A DNA stretch of 64,000 bases from Streptomyces sp. NBC_01431 (lineage in GTDB: Bacteria > Actinomycetota > Actinomycetes > Streptomycetales > Streptomycetaceae). Made by a program: the position numbers and the translations under genes. The notes below the pieces were generated by a model. The model searched no databases. It was not told the origin of the DNA and saw only the letters and a program-made list of their open reading frames with translations. Positions 50,784 to 59,945 of the stretch are shown piece after piece. The stretch's first letter is position 1, and every line of letters starts with the position of its first letter. The DNA is taken from NCBI RefSeq assembly GCF_036231355.1, contig NZ_CP109496.1, positions 2,294,001 through 2,358,000 on the forward strand, given 5' to 3'.

Positions 50784-51689
50784 TCAGCCGAAGACGGCGA
50801 GACTCTTGGCCTTGCCCTTCTGGTTCTCGACCAGGGCGAGGAAGGTGCCCTCGGGTCCGAACACACCGACCGCCTTCCCGGCCTCGTACTCGTCGGGCAT
50901 GTCCAGGCGTACGCCGTTGAGGAGCAGCCCCCCGCGGCGCGCGTCGACGTCCCAGCGGGCGAACGCCGCGGCGGCGGCCTCGGCGACCGGCATCACGGTG
51001 AGCGACTCCTGGAGCTGGTCCAGGGTGCGGGCCGCGTCGATGCCGTACGGACCGACCCGGGTGCGGCGCAGCGCGGTGAGGTGGCCGCCGACGCCGAGCC
51101 CCGCCCCGAGGTCACGGGCGAGCGCGCGGATGTAGGTGCCGGAGGAGCACACCACGGAGACGACCAGGTCGACGACGGCCGTGCCGTCCTCGGCGACCGC
51201 CTCGCGGACGTCGTACACGCGGAAGGAGGAGACGGTCACCGGGCGGGCCGGGATCTCGAACTCCTCGCCGCCGCGCACCCGCGCGTAGGAGCGCTTGCCG
51301 TCGATCTTGATCGCGGAGACCTTGGACGGCACCTGCATGATGTCGCCGGTCAGCGCGGCGACCCCCGCGTCGATCCCCTCGCGGGTCACCTTGGAGGCGT
51401 CGGTGGACGAGATGATCTCGCCCTCGGCGTCGTCCGTGATGGTGTCCTGGCCGAGCCGGATCGTACCGAGGTACTCCTTCTCGGTCAGGGCGAGGTGCCC
51501 GAGCAGTTTGGTGGCCCGCTCCACTCCCAGGACGAGCACACCGGTCGCCATCGGGTCGAGGGTGCCCGCGTGGCCCACGCGGCGGGTCCTGGCGATGCCG
51601 CGCATCTTGGCCACGACGTCGTGCGAAGTGAAGCCCGACGGCTTGTCGACAATGACCAGGCCGTCGGGCGTCTTTGCTGCGGTGCTCAT
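50784..51689 (-). CDS. truB: tRNA pseudouridine-55 synthase
   Basis: 301 residues. The catalytic aspartate is D45 in GHAGTLDPMATGVL. VDKPSGFTSHD near the start and the KLLGH and TYIRALARDLG motifs are all in order. TruB makes pseudouridine 55 in the T-loop of tRNAs. The ATG overlaps the rbfA stop (ATGA), so it is translationally coupled within the infB-rbfA-truB cluster. Confidence 0.96.
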   Translation of the reverse strand: MSTAAKTPDGLVIVDKPSGFTSHDVVAKMRGIARTRRVGHAGTLDPMATGVLVLGVERATKLLGHLALTEKEYLGTIRLGQDTITDDAEGEIISSTDASKVTREGIDAGVAALTGDIMQVPSKVSAIKIDGKRSYARVRGGEEFEIPARPVTVSSFRVYDVREAVAEDGTAVVDLVVSVVCSSGTYIRALARDLGAGLGVGGHLTALRRTRVGPYGIDAARTLDQLQESLTVMPVAEAAAAAFARWDVDARRGGLLLNGVRLDMPDEYEAGKAVGVFGPEGTFLALVENQKGKAKSLAVFG

Positions 51690-52129
51690 TCGGTGGCGTC
51701 GTCCTCGTCGCCGGGCTTCTTGTACGGGTCGGCGTCACCGGCGAACTTGGCGCCCGAGGACACCTCGCGCACCGCCGCGTCCGAGGCCCGCGCCTTGTCG
51801 AGGAGGTCCTCGATGGTCTTGGCGTTCTCGGGGAGCGCGTCCGCGATGAACGTCAGGGTCGGCGTGAACTTGGTACCCGCCGCGGAGCCGACCGCGGAGC
51901 GCAGGATGCCCTTGGCGCTCTCCAGGCCGGCCGCGGCCGCCGCCCGCTCCTCGTCGTCCCCGTACACCGTGTAGAAGACCGTGGCCTCCCGCAGGTCACC
52001 GGTGACCCGGGTGTCCGTGATGGTGACGTGCGTTCCCAGGCGCGGGTCCTTGACGCCACGCAGCAGCTTCTCGGCCACCACCTCCCGGATGAGGTCCGCC
52101 AGCTTCTTCGCCCGCGCGTTGTCGGCCAC
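51686..52129 (-). CDS. rbfA: Ribosome-binding factor A
   Basis: 147 residues with the RbfA KH-like fold (KKLADLIREVVAEKLL, then DPRLGTHVTITDTRVTGDL) and an acidic actinobacterial tail. It assists 16S 5'-end maturation and cold-shock 30S assembly. The GTG start is preceded by AGAAGGAGAAGG. Between DUF503 and truB. Confidence 0.95.
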   Translation of the reverse strand: MADNARAKKLADLIREVVAEKLLRGVKDPRLGTHVTITDTRVTGDLREATVFYTVYGDDEERAAAAAGLESAKGILRSAVGSAAGTKFTPTLTFIADALPENAKTIEDLLDKARASDAAVREVSSGAKFAGDADPYKKPGDEDDATE

Positions 52130-52162
52130 TGGTCCTTCTCCTTCTCAAGCCTTGCTCGGTGT

Positions 52163-52456
52163 TCAGTCTTCGTCGCTGTGGAGCCTGCGTCTCACCGAGA
52201 GCAGCTCCACCTCGGGCCGGGCGGCCACAAGCCGCTCGCACCGGTCGAGTACGTCTGTGAGGTGCCCCGTGTCCCCGGAGACCACCGCCAGGCCGATCTC
52301 GGCCCTGCGGTGCAGGTCCTGGTCGCCGACTTCCGCCACGCTCACCGCGTACTTGCGCTGGAGTTCGGCGACTATCGGCCGGACGACGGAGCGTTTCTCC
52401 TTCAACGACCGTACGTCGCCGAGGAGCAGATCGAAGGACAGCGTCCCCACATACAT
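52163..52456 (-). CDS. DUF503 family protein
   Basis: 97 residues from ATG 52456, beginning MYVGTLSFDLLLGDVRSLKEKRS, the family hallmark (YlxP-like). These small ferredoxin-fold proteins are almost always found beside infB and rbfA; no biochemical role is known to me. A frame reaching 52501 adds 15 residues without family support. Ribosome binding site weak. Confidence 0.85.
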   Translation of the reverse strand: MYVGTLSFDLLLGDVRSLKEKRSVVRPIVAELQRKYAVSVAEVGDQDLHRRAEIGLAVVSGDTGHLTDVLDRCERLVAARPEVELLSVRRRLHSDED

Positions 52457-52539
52457 GAATGTCCGGATGTCCCGCCGGTCCGGGTTAGAGGACCCCGCCA
52501 AAAGCTTGGCAGGGACATCAGAACCGTACCGGAACGGCC

Positions 52540-52581
52540 GGGGCCGATCGACGGAAATATCTTCCCGCCGATCGGCCCCGA
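52540..52581 (-). terminator. Hairpin after infB
   Basis: A perfect 12-bp stem (52540-52551 with 52570-52581). The 18-base loop can itself pair as GGAA/TTCC, extending the helix. It lies 28 bases past the infB stop. It probably attenuates transcription into DUF503-rbfA-truB. Confidence 0.7.
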
Positions 52582-52609
52582 CTGCTGAGGTACGGGTCAG
52601 CCTCGCGGA

Positions 52610-55600
52610 CTAGCCGCGCGGCTTCTCGCGCATCTCGTACGTCGCGATGACGTCGTCGATCTTGATGTCGTTGAAGTTTCCGAGGTTGATACCACCCTCG
52701 AAGCCCTCGCGGATCTCGGTGACGTCGTCCTTGAAGCGCCGCAGACCGGAGATGTTGAGGTTCTCCGCGATGACCTTGCCATCGCGCAGCAGGCGCGCCT
52801 TGGTGTTGCGCTTGACCTCGCCGGAGCGGACCAGCACACCGGCGATGTTGCCCAGCTTGGACGAGCGGAAGATCTCGCGGATCTCCGCCGTGCCGAGCTC
52901 GACCTCTTCGTACTCCGGCTTGAGCATGCCCTTGAGGGCCGCTTCGATCTCTTCGATCGCCTGGTAGATGACCGAGTAGTACCGGACATCGACGCCTTCG
53001 CGGTCCGCCATCTGTGCCGCGCGGCCCGCAGCGCGGACGTTGAAGCCGATGACGATCGCGTCGGAGCCGGTCGCCAGGTTGATGTCGGACTCGGTGACCG
53101 CACCCACACCGCGGTGCAGGACACGGATGTCGACCTCGTCGCCGACGTCGAGCTGGAGCAGCGAGGCCTCCAGGGCCTCCACCGAACCGGACGCGTCGCC
53201 CTTGATGATGAGGTTGAGTTCCTGCACCAGACCGGCCTTGAGGGCCTCGTCCAGGTTCTCCAGGGAGAACCGCACACCCTTGCGGGCGAAGCGGACGTTG
53301 CGCTCACGGGCGGCACGCTTCTCGGCGATCTGACGGGCCGTACGGTCCTCGTCGACGACCAGGAAGTTGTCGCCGGCGCCCGGGACGTTGGTGAGACCGA
53401 GGACGAGGACCGGGGTCGAGGGACCCGCCTCTTCCACGTTCTCGCCCTTGTCGTCGAGCATCGCGCGGACTCGGCCGTACGCGTCGCCGACCACCATGGT
53501 GTCACCGACCCGCAGCGTGCCTCGCTGGACCAGGACGGTCGCAACGGCGCCGCGGCCGCGGTCGAGGTGGGACTCGATCGCGATGCCCTGCGCGTCCTGC
53601 TCCGGGTTGGCCCGCAGGTCGAGCGAGGCGTCGGCGGTGAGGACGACGGCCTCAAGGAGGGACTCGATGTTGAGGCCCTGCTTGGCGGAGATGTCGACGA
53701 ACATCGTGTCGCCGCCGTACTCCTCGGCCACCAGACCGAACTCGGTGAGCTGACCGCGCACCTTGGTCGGGTCCGCGCCCTCGACGTCGATCTTGTTGAC
53801 CGCGACCACGATCGGCACGTCGGCCGCCTTGGCGTGGTTCAGCGCCTCGATCGTCTGGGGCATCACACCGTCGTTCGCCGCCACCACGAGGATCGCGATG
53901 TCGGTGGACTTGGCACCACGGGCACGCATGGCGGTGAACGCCTCGTGACCCGGGGTGTCGATGAAGGTGATCCTGCGGTCCTCACCGTTGACCTCGGTGG
54001 CGACCTGGTACGCACCGATGTGCTGCGTGATGCCGCCGGCCTCGCCCGCGATGACGTTCGTCTTGCGGATCGCGTCCAGAAGGCGGGTCTTACCGTGGTC
54101 GACGTGACCCATGACGGTCACGACCGGCGGACGCGCGACGAGGGACTCCTCGCCGCCCTCGTCCTCGCCGAACTCGATGTCGAAGGACTCGAGCAGCTCG
54201 CGGTCCTCCTCCTCGGGGCTGACGATCTCGAGGATGAAGTTCATCTCGTCCGCGAGGAGCTTCAGCGTCTCGTCGGAGACGGACTGCGTGGCGGTGACCA
54301 TCTCGCCGAGGTTCATCATCACGCCGACGAGCGACGCCGGGTTGGCGCCGATCTTCTCGGCGAAATCGGTCAGCGAGGCACCGCGCGACAGACGGACGGA
54401 CTGTCCGTTGCCGCGGGGCAGCATGACGCCGCCCACCGACGGGGCCTGCATGGCCTCGTACTCCTGGCGCCTCTGACGCTTCGACTTGCGACCACGACGG
54501 GCGGGCCCGCCGGGACGGCCGAAGGCACCCTGCGTGCCACCGCGGCCACCCGGGCCACCGGGACGGCCCTGGAATCCGGGACGACCGCCGAAGCCGCCGC
54601 CACCACCGGGAGCGCCGCCACCCGGACGGGGGCCGCCGAAGCCGCCGCCGCCACCGGGACGACCGCCGCCACCGGGACCGGCCGGACGGCCCGCGAAGCC
54701 GCCGCCGCCACCGGGACGACCGGCACCGCCGCCGCCACCCGGACGGCCACCGGGGCCGCCGGGGCCACGGCCACCGGGGCCGCCGCCGGGACGCGGGCTC
54801 GCAGCGGGACGCTGCGGCATCATGCCGGGGTTGGGACGGTTACCGCCGGGAGCACCGCCAGTCCCTCCGGGACCGGGACGTGCGCCGCCCTGCGGACGGG
54901 GCATGCCGCCCGGACTCGGACGGGCGCCGCCCTGACCCTGCGGACGCGGAGCGCCACCGGGGCCACCCTGCGGACGCGGGGCGCCACCGGGGGCACCGGC
55001 ACCGCCGGGACGGGGCGCGCCGCCGCCGGGACGGGGCGCCTGCGGGCGCGCCATTCCGGTGGAGCCACCCGAGGTGAAGGGGTTGTTGCCGGGGCGCGGA
55101 CCGGCCGGACGGGCACCGCCCGGACGGGGTGCGCCCTGACCCGCGGGGCGGGCCGGACGGTCGCCACGCTGGCCACCGTCGCGCTGGCCACCCTCACGCT
55201 GACCGCCGGCCGGAGCCGGACGGGACGCTGCGGGGCGGGGGCCCGGAGTGGCACCGGCGGGACGCGGGGCCTGGGGCGCCGCGGGCTGGGCCGGGGCCGG
55301 AGCCGAGAACTCGGCCACGGGCACCGGGGTGACCGGGGCCGGCTTGGCCGGGGCGGGCTTCGGACCCGGGCGGGGGCCCGAGGCGGCCGGAGCCGGAGTG
55401 GAGGGGGTGCTGCTCGCCGGGGCCGGAGTGACCGGGGCGGCGGGCGCGGCGGGGGCCGGCTTGGGGGCCGGGGCGCCGGGCTTGGGGGCAGCGGGACGTG
55501 CCGCGGCGGGCGCCGCGGGCATGGGGGCACCTCCCGCGGCTTTACCCGCGGGGGAGGGCGCGGCCTTGCGGGGCGCGCCGGGCTTCGCAGCGGACTTGCC

Positions 55601-55771
55601 GGCGTTGCCGCCGGGACCCTGCAGTGCGTCTGTCAACTTGCGTACAACCGGCGCCTCGATCGTCGAGGACGCCGAACGGACGAATTCACCGAGTTCTTGG
55701 AGCTTGGCCATGACGACCTTGCTCTCCACCCCGAACTCCTTGGCGAGTTCGTATACCCGGACCTTAGCCAC
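52610..55771 (-). CDS. infB: Translation initiation factor IF-2
   Basis: 1053 residues. An N-terminal IF2N domain (1-50) is followed by about 380 residues of Ala/Pro then Gly/Pro/Arg-rich low-complexity linker (60-440), a second IF2N segment ([16 protein letters not shown] near 465), and the GTPase core with G1 GHVDHGKT near 554, DTPGHE (G3) and NKID (G4), then domains II-IV. IF-2 brings initiator tRNA to the 30S subunit. The long [12 protein letters not shown] linker is normal for Streptomyces in kind. GTG 55771 has AAGGAG five bases upstream. Confidence 0.97.
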   Translation of the reverse strand: MAKVRVYELAKEFGVESKVVMAKLQELGEFVRSASSTIEAPVVRKLTDALQGPGGNAGKSAAKPGAPRKAAPSPAGKAAGGAPMPAAPAAARPAAPKPGAPAPKPAPAAPAAPVTPAPASSTPSTPAPAASGPRPGPKPAPAKPAPVTPVPVAEFSAPAPAQPAAPQAPRPAGATPGPRPAASRPAPAGGQREGGQRDGGQRGDRPARPAGQGAPRPGGARPAGPRPGNNPFTSGGSTGMARPQAPRPGGGAPRPGGAGAPGGAPRPQGGPGGAPRPQGQGGARPSPGGMPRPQGGARPGPGGTGGAPGGNRPNPGMMPQRPAASPRPGGGPGGRGPGGPGGRPGGGGGAGRPGGGGGFAGRPAGPGGGGRPGGGGGFGGPRPGGGAPGGGGGFGGRPGFQGRPGGPGGRGGTQGAFGRPGGPARRGRKSKRQRRQEYEAMQAPSVGGVMLPRGNGQSVRLSRGASLTDFAEKIGANPASLVGVMMNLGEMVTATQSVSDETLKLLADEMNFILEIVSPEEEDRELLESFDIEFGEDEGGEESLVARPPVVTVMGHVDHGKTRLLDAIRKTNVIAGEAGGITQHIGAYQVATEVNGEDRRITFIDTPGHEAFTAMRARGAKSTDIAILVVAANDGVMPQTIEALNHAKAADVPIVVAVNKIDVEGADPTKVRGQLTEFGLVAEEYGGDTMFVDISAKQGLNIESLLEAVVLTADASLDLRANPEQDAQGIAIESHLDRGRGAVATVLVQRGTLRVGDTMVVGDAYGRVRAMLDDKGENVEEAGPSTPVLVLGLTNVPGAGDNFLVVDEDRTARQIAEKRAARERNVRFARKGVRFSLENLDEALKAGLVQELNLIIKGDASGSVEALEASLLQLDVGDEVDIRVLHRGVGAVTESDINLATGSDAIVIGFNVRAAGRAAQMADREGVDVRYYSVIYQAIEEIEAALKGMLKPEYEEVELGTAEIREIFRSSKLGNIAGVLVRSGEVKRNTKARLLRDGKVIAENLNISGLRRFKDDVTEIREGFEGGINLGNFNDIKIDDVIATYEMREKPRG

Positions 55772-55820
55772 TTCGCTCCTTTTAGGTCCGGGTTACCGCC
55801 GGACCGTCGCTACTTCATGG

Positions 55821-55853
55821 GCGTACTCATCGCGTACTCATCGAGTGCTCATC
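55821..55853. repeat. Three 11-bp tandem repeats ahead of infB
   Basis: GCGTACTCATC is repeated exactly at 55821-55831 and 55832-55842, then once as GAGTGCTCATC (55843-55853). It lies in the ylxR-infB spacer, 50 bases upstream of the infB start. Confidence 0.75.
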
Positions 55854-55919
55854 GCAATCTCGACCTACTTCCAACTCGCGAGGTACCTGACCGCACGGGA
55901 TTCCGTGCCGTACTTCTTC

Positions 55920-56198
55920 TTACGTTGCTGCCTGCTCGACGTACTCCCGCAGTGCCGCGGTGTCGAGCGCTTCCTTGACCTTGAAGGCCCTGGAGAACGC
56001 CCGGCGGCGGACCGCCAGGTCGAGACAGACCGAGGCGGGGTGCACATAAGCACCCCGGCCGGGCAGCGTACCGCGAGGATCGGGGGCGCAAGCACCCTCG
56101 ACCGCCACGGTGCGCAGCAGATCGCTCTTGGCCGCTCGCTCCCGGCATCCCACGCAGGTTCGCTCAGGGCAGGCGCGGGCGTGCGTCCGGCCAGACAC
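55920..56198 (-). CDS. YlxR-like RNA-binding protein (DUF448)
   Basis: 92 residues with both family motifs: PERTCVGCRERAAKSDLLR near 11-29 and the PGRGAYVHP loop near 46-54. It sits between nusA and infB as in most bacteria. YlxR proteins bind nucleic acid, and some affect RNase P or nucleoid functions. GTG start at 56198. Confidence 0.92.
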   Translation of the reverse strand: MSGRTHARACPERTCVGCRERAAKSDLLRTVAVEGACAPDPRGTLPGRGAYVHPASVCLDLAVRRRAFSRAFKVKEALDTAALREYVEQAAT

Positions 56199-56305
56199 GT
56201 TTAAGTCTACCTCCCCGCACCGACCTCACCCCTTGGGGGCAAAAATCGAACGGTTGTTGTCCAGAAAGCTCACCCTCCCCCGAAGAACGGGGTCGGGGCC
56301 ACTTG

Positions 56306-57304
56306 TTATTCCCCGGCGTCGTGAGCGGGCTGCTCGGTGTCCGGGCGGATGTCGATGCGCCAGCCGGTGAGGCGGGCGGCGAGCCGGGCGTTCTGCCCTT
56401 CCTTGCCGATGGCCAGCGAGAGCTGGTAGTCCGGCACGGTCACCCGGGCGGAACGGGCCCCCAGGTCCACGACCTCGACCTTGGAGACCCGGGCCGGGGA
56501 CAGCGCGTTGGCCACCATCTCCGCCGGGTCGTCCGACCAGTCGACGATGTCGATCTTCTCGCCGTGCAGCTCGGCCATGACGTTGCGGACCCGGCCGCCC
56601 ATCGGGCCGATGCAGGCGCCCTTGGCGTTGAGGCCGCTGCGCGTCGAACGCACCGCGATCTTGGTGCGGTGACCGGCCTCGCGGGCGATCGCCGAGATCT
56701 CCACCGAACCGTCGGCGATCTCGGGGACCTCCAGGGCGAAGAGCTTCTTCACCAGGTTCGGGTGGGTGCGCGACAGCGTCACGGAGGGACCGCGCACACC
56801 CTTCGCCACCCGGACGACGTACGTGCGCAGGCGCAGCCCGTGCGTGTACTCCTCGCCCGGCACCTGCTCCTGCACCGGGAGCATGGCCTCCATCTTGCCG
56901 ATGTCGACCAGCACGTTCTTCGGGTCCTTGCCCTGCTGGACGACACCGGTGATGACGTCGCCCTCACGCCCGGCGAACTCACCGAAGGTGATGTCGTCCT
57001 CGGCGTCGCGCAGCCGCTGCAGGATGACCTGCTTGGCGGTGCTCGCCGCGATGCGGCCGAAGTCGGACGGGGTGTCGTCGAACTCCTTGGCCTCCTGCCC
57101 CTCTTCGAGGTCGGCCGGGTCTTCCTTCGCCCACACCGTGACATGACCGTTCTCACGGTCGAGCTTCACGCGCGCACGCCGGAAGCTGCCCTCGGTGCGG
57201 TGGTAGGCGATGAGGAGCGCCGACTCGATCGCCTCGACCAGCAGGTCGAAGGAGATCTCCTTCTCCCGGACCAGACCCCGCAGGGCACTCATGTCGATGT
57301 CCAC
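56306..57304 (-). CDS. nusA: Transcription termination/antitermination factor NusA
   Basis: 332 residues: an N-terminal RNA polymerase-binding domain (1-105), S1 (about 110-180, [18 protein letters not shown]), then two KH domains (ending [15 protein letters not shown]). There are no C-terminal acidic repeats, as usual for actinobacteria. It takes part in pausing and in rRNA antitermination, relevant to the rrn leader boxes in this window. GTG 57304 starts two bases upstream of the rimP stop region, tightly linked. Confidence 0.96.
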   Translation of the reverse strand: MDIDMSALRGLVREKEISFDLLVEAIESALLIAYHRTEGSFRRARVKLDRENGHVTVWAKEDPADLEEGQEAKEFDDTPSDFGRIAASTAKQVILQRLRDAEDDITFGEFAGREGDVITGVVQQGKDPKNVLVDIGKMEAMLPVQEQVPGEEYTHGLRLRTYVVRVAKGVRGPSVTLSRTHPNLVKKLFALEVPEIADGSVEISAIAREAGHRTKIAVRSTRSGLNAKGACIGPMGGRVRNVMAELHGEKIDIVDWSDDPAEMVANALSPARVSKVEVVDLGARSARVTVPDYQLSLAIGKEGQNARLAARLTGWRIDIRPDTEQPAHDAGE

Positions 57305-57306
57305 GG

Positions 57307-57825
57307 CTACGCCTCCTCTTCGTTGTCAACGTCGTTCTTGATGTCTTTGTCTTTGCGGTTGAACTCGATCTCGACCCGCGCCTTGGCGATCTCCGAGAAC
57401 GCGATCCGGCGGGCGGTGGGCTTGCGCCCCTTCACGCCCGGGATCTCGGCGTCGATGCCTTCGTCGTCGGCCTTGAGGATCCGCGCCACCAGCTCGCCGC
57501 CGTCGTGCAGGTGCAGCCTGGCCAGGCGTCCGGTGTTGCGTACGTAGTGGCGCGGTTCGGTGAGCGGGCGCTCGGCGCCCGGAGACGTCACTTCGAGGAC
57601 GTACTCCTCATCACCCATCACATCGCTCTGGTCGAGCAGCTCGGACACGGCCCGGCTCAGCTCGGCGCAGGCGTCGAGTTCCACGCCCTCGTCCGAGTCG
57701 ACCACGATCCGCAGCACGCGACGGCGGCCCGCCCGGGACACCTCGATCTCCTCGAGGTCGAGGTCCTCCGCGCCGACGAGCGGTTCAAGGAGACCGCGCA
57801 GCCTGTCGCTCTGGGTCGTGCTCAT
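57307..57825 (-). CDS. rimP: Ribosome maturation factor RimP
   Basis: 172 residues from ATG 57825, with GGAG eight bases upstream; the open frame reaching 57885 is not supported. The RimP pattern is clear: [43 protein letters not shown], then an SH3-like C-domain and an acidic/lysine tail. It helps 30S maturation. First gene of the nusA-infB cluster and divergent from the lipoprotein at 58017. Confidence 0.93.
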   Translation of the reverse strand: MSTTQSDRLRGLLEPLVGAEDLDLEEIEVSRAGRRRVLRIVVDSDEGVELDACAELSRAVSELLDQSDVMGDEEYVLEVTSPGAERPLTEPRHYVRNTGRLARLHLHDGGELVARILKADDEGIDAEIPGVKGRKPTARRIAFSEIAKARVEIEFNRKDKDIKNDVDNEEEA

Positions 57826-58016
57826 CCGGGTGACTCCTCGGCCGCGTCTGCTGTTGTGGGGATCGTCGCGTACGGCGGCCGTCATCGAACCGCCGCCGTC
57901 AGGTCAAAGGGTATCCGGTCCCGGGGGGTGTTGCCGTCCACGGCCCGGGGCCCGCGGGTACGCTCGCCTGCGGTGATCACTCGGTCACCGGCTGATCCGT
58001 ACCCAGGGAGAGATTC

Positions 58017-58526
58017 GTGCCGCACACGGGGACCACGCGCAGACGTGTGCTGGCCGCGACGGGCGCGGCGGCGGCCGGACTGCTGGCCGGCTGCTCCGGT
58101 GGCGCGTCGCACGGTGGTACGCCCACGCCCGGCGTGCGCGAAGCCGCGGCCCGCGCGGAGGCGGCGCTGCGCGCGCGCACCTCGGCCGCGAGCCGGGCGC
58201 TCGTCGACCGGTACGACGCGGTCCTCGCGATGCACCCCACGCTCCGGGACCGGCTCGCGCCCCTGCGCGACCAGGCCGTCCAGCACACCACCGCGCTCGG
58301 GCCGGCCGCCGCGCCCTCCCCCGCGCCCTCGCCGCCGCCCGCCGTCTCGCCGGTTCCGGCCGACGCCGAGGAGGCCGTCAAACAACTCGCGGACGCCGAA
58401 CGGCTCACCTCCGACGCCCAGTTGGCGGCGCTCGCCACCGCTCCGCCGGAACTGGCCCGGCTGCTCGCCTCGGTCGCGGCGTCCGGCGCCGGGCACGCTT
58501 ATCTGCTCGCCGGAGGTGCGCGGTGA
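58017..58526 (+). CDS. Tat-type lipoprotein
   Basis: 169 residues. The N-terminus has a twin-arginine stretch (TTRRRVLAATG) and lipobox LLAGC (C25), so export as a folded lipoprotein is likely. The mature part is helical and Ala/Pro-rich with a central proline linker. GTG 58017 has GGGAGAGA upstream. It is coupled by GTGA to the ferritin-like gene after it. No known function. Confidence 0.8.
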   Translation: MPHTGTTRRRVLAATGAAAAGLLAGCSGGASHGGTPTPGVREAAARAEAALRARTSAASRALVDRYDAVLAMHPTLRDRLAPLRDQAVQHTTALGPAAAPSPAPSPPPAVSPVPADAEEAVKQLADAERLTSDAQLAALATAPPELARLLASVAASGAGHAYLLAGGAR

Positions 58527-58972
58527 CCGCTCGGGCACTTGACGCGGCACAGGCCGCGCTGGCCGCCGAACACGCCGCGGTGTACGGGTACGGGGTGCTC
58601 GGCGGCCGGCTCGCCGACGCCCGCGCCACCCAGGCCCGCGAGGCCTACGCCGCCCACCGCTCCCGCCGCGACCTGCTCGCCCGTACGGTGCGTGACCTGG
58701 GCGGATCGCCGGTGGCGGCGGCCGCCGCCTACGCCCTGCCGTTCGCCGTGCCGGACGCCGCCTCCGCGCTGCGGCTGGCAGCGGAGCTTGAGGACCGCGT
58801 CGCCGACGTCTACTCCGATCTCGTGCGGGCCACCGAGGGGGCGCTGCGTCAGGACGCCGCCGCGGCCCTGCGGGAGGCGGCGGTGCGGGCCGTTCGCTGG
58901 CGGGGCGGCAGCGTAGCCTTTCCTGGGCTCGCGGAACGCCCGAGCGCACCGGTTCCACCAGCTAGTACCTGA
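58523..58972 (+). CDS. Ferritin-like protein (DUF4439)
   Basis: 149 residues forming a predicted four-helix bundle. EHAAVYGYGVLGG (16-28) and ELEDRVADVY (about 90-99) hold the glutamates and a histidine placed as in ferritin-like folds, matching DUF4439. A full di-iron ligand set cannot be confirmed by eye. It overlaps the lipoprotein gene, so the two probably act together at the membrane. Confidence 0.8.
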   Translation: MTARALDAAQAALAAEHAAVYGYGVLGGRLADARATQAREAYAAHRSRRDLLARTVRDLGGSPVAAAAAYALPFAVPDAASALRLAAELEDRVADVYSDLVRATEGALRQDAAAALREAAVRAVRWRGGSVAFPGLAERPSAPVPPAST

Positions 58973-58990
58973 GCAAGGGGCACAACACGC

Positions 58991-59890
58991 ATGGCTTTCG
59001 AACCGCCTGAGCGGCTGGTACGCGCGCTCGGCGAGACGTACGGGGAGGAGCTGGCCGGGCCGTGGCTCGGCCGGCTGCCCGAGCTGGCCGAGGAGGCGGC
59101 GGCCCGGCGCGGCCTCACCGTCGACCGGGTGCAGGCTCCCGGCGGCCGCTCCAGCCTGGTCGTCCTCGTACACCGTCCGGACGGCACTCCCGCCGCGCTC
59201 AAGGTCGCCCCGGACTTCGCCCGCCCGGACCTGGAGGGCGCGGCCCTGGCGCACTGGAACGGCTGGGGCGCGGCGCGGTTGCTCGACGCGCGGGCCGTGG
59301 ACGGGACGCTGCTCCTGGAGCGGCTGCATCCCGAGGTGTCCCTGCGCTCGCTGCCCGAGGCGAAGGCGCTCCTGGAGGCGGCGGGCACGGTGCGGCGGCT
59401 GTGGGTGGAGCCGCCGGGGGGCCACGCCTTCGAGACGGTGGCCGAGCGCACGCGGCGGCAGTCCGTGCCGATGCGGGCGCCGCAGGATCCCGAACTCGCC
59501 CCGCTCGTCTCGGCCGCACTCGCGGCGCGCGATGAACTGGCCGCCTCCGCAGGCGAGTTGCTCCTGCTGCACGGCAACTTCCGCCAGAGCAAGGTGCTTT
59601 CGGGTGAGCGCGCGCCGTGGCTGACGGTGGGGCCGGAGCCGTTGGTGGGCGAACGGGCCTATGACCTGGCGCGGTTGGTCCGGGACCGGGTGGAGGACCT
59701 GATCGCGGCGCCGAGCGGGGCGTCCGCGGCTCGTCGCCGCGTCGGCAAACTGGCCGACTCGCTGGACGTCGACGCCGGGCGGCTGCACGGCTGGACCCTG
59801 TTCCGCGCGGTCGAGTCCGGCCTGCGCGCCCGAGCGGCGGGCCGCCACCGGGACGCGGAACTGCTGCTGGAGTTCGCGGGCTGGCTGTGA
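58991..59890 (+). CDS. Aminoglycoside-phosphotransferase-fold pseudokinase
   Basis: 299 residues with the APH/fructosamine-kinase fold: AALKVAP with K71, hinge LLLERLHP near 107-114 and the C-terminal GERAYDLARLV. The catalytic block is altered. HGD is HGN (194-196), the metal-binding asparagine position is K201, and the DP motif aspartate is G214 (LTVGPEP). With three key acidic/amide residues gone, phosphotransfer seems impossible. ATG 58991 has AAGGGG upstream. It is convergent with proS. Confidence 0.85.
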   Translation: MAFEPPERLVRALGETYGEELAGPWLGRLPELAEEAAARRGLTVDRVQAPGGRSSLVVLVHRPDGTPAALKVAPDFARPDLEGAALAHWNGWGAARLLDARAVDGTLLLERLHPEVSLRSLPEAKALLEAAGTVRRLWVEPPGGHAFETVAERTRRQSVPMRAPQDPELAPLVSAALAARDELAASAGELLLLHGNFRQSKVLSGERAPWLTVGPEPLVGERAYDLARLVRDRVEDLIAAPSGASAARRRVGKLADSLDVDAGRLHGWTLFRAVESGLRARAAGRHRDAELLLEFAGWL

Positions 59891-59895
59891 GCCCT

Positions 59896-59929
59896 CCCCT
59901 CCGCCCCCGGAGCGTGTACCGGGGGCGGA
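59896..59929. terminator. Bidirectional terminator between the pseudokinase gene and proS
   Basis: A perfect 13-bp stem (59896-59908 with 59917-59929) with an eight-base loop, midway between two convergent genes. No U-tract. Confidence 0.75.
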
Positions 59930-59945
59930 GGAGTGGGAGGGAAGG

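Noticed and set aside
54486..55077. Gly/Pro-rich plus-strand frames resembling collagen or PE-PGRS proteins
   Set aside because: They are the reverse strand of the IF-2 linker, which is itself repetitive.
53114..55978. 954-residue plus-strand frame opposite infB
   Set aside because: The Thr/Gly/Ala-rich product is the complement of the IF-2 sequence and low-complexity linker; not a gene.
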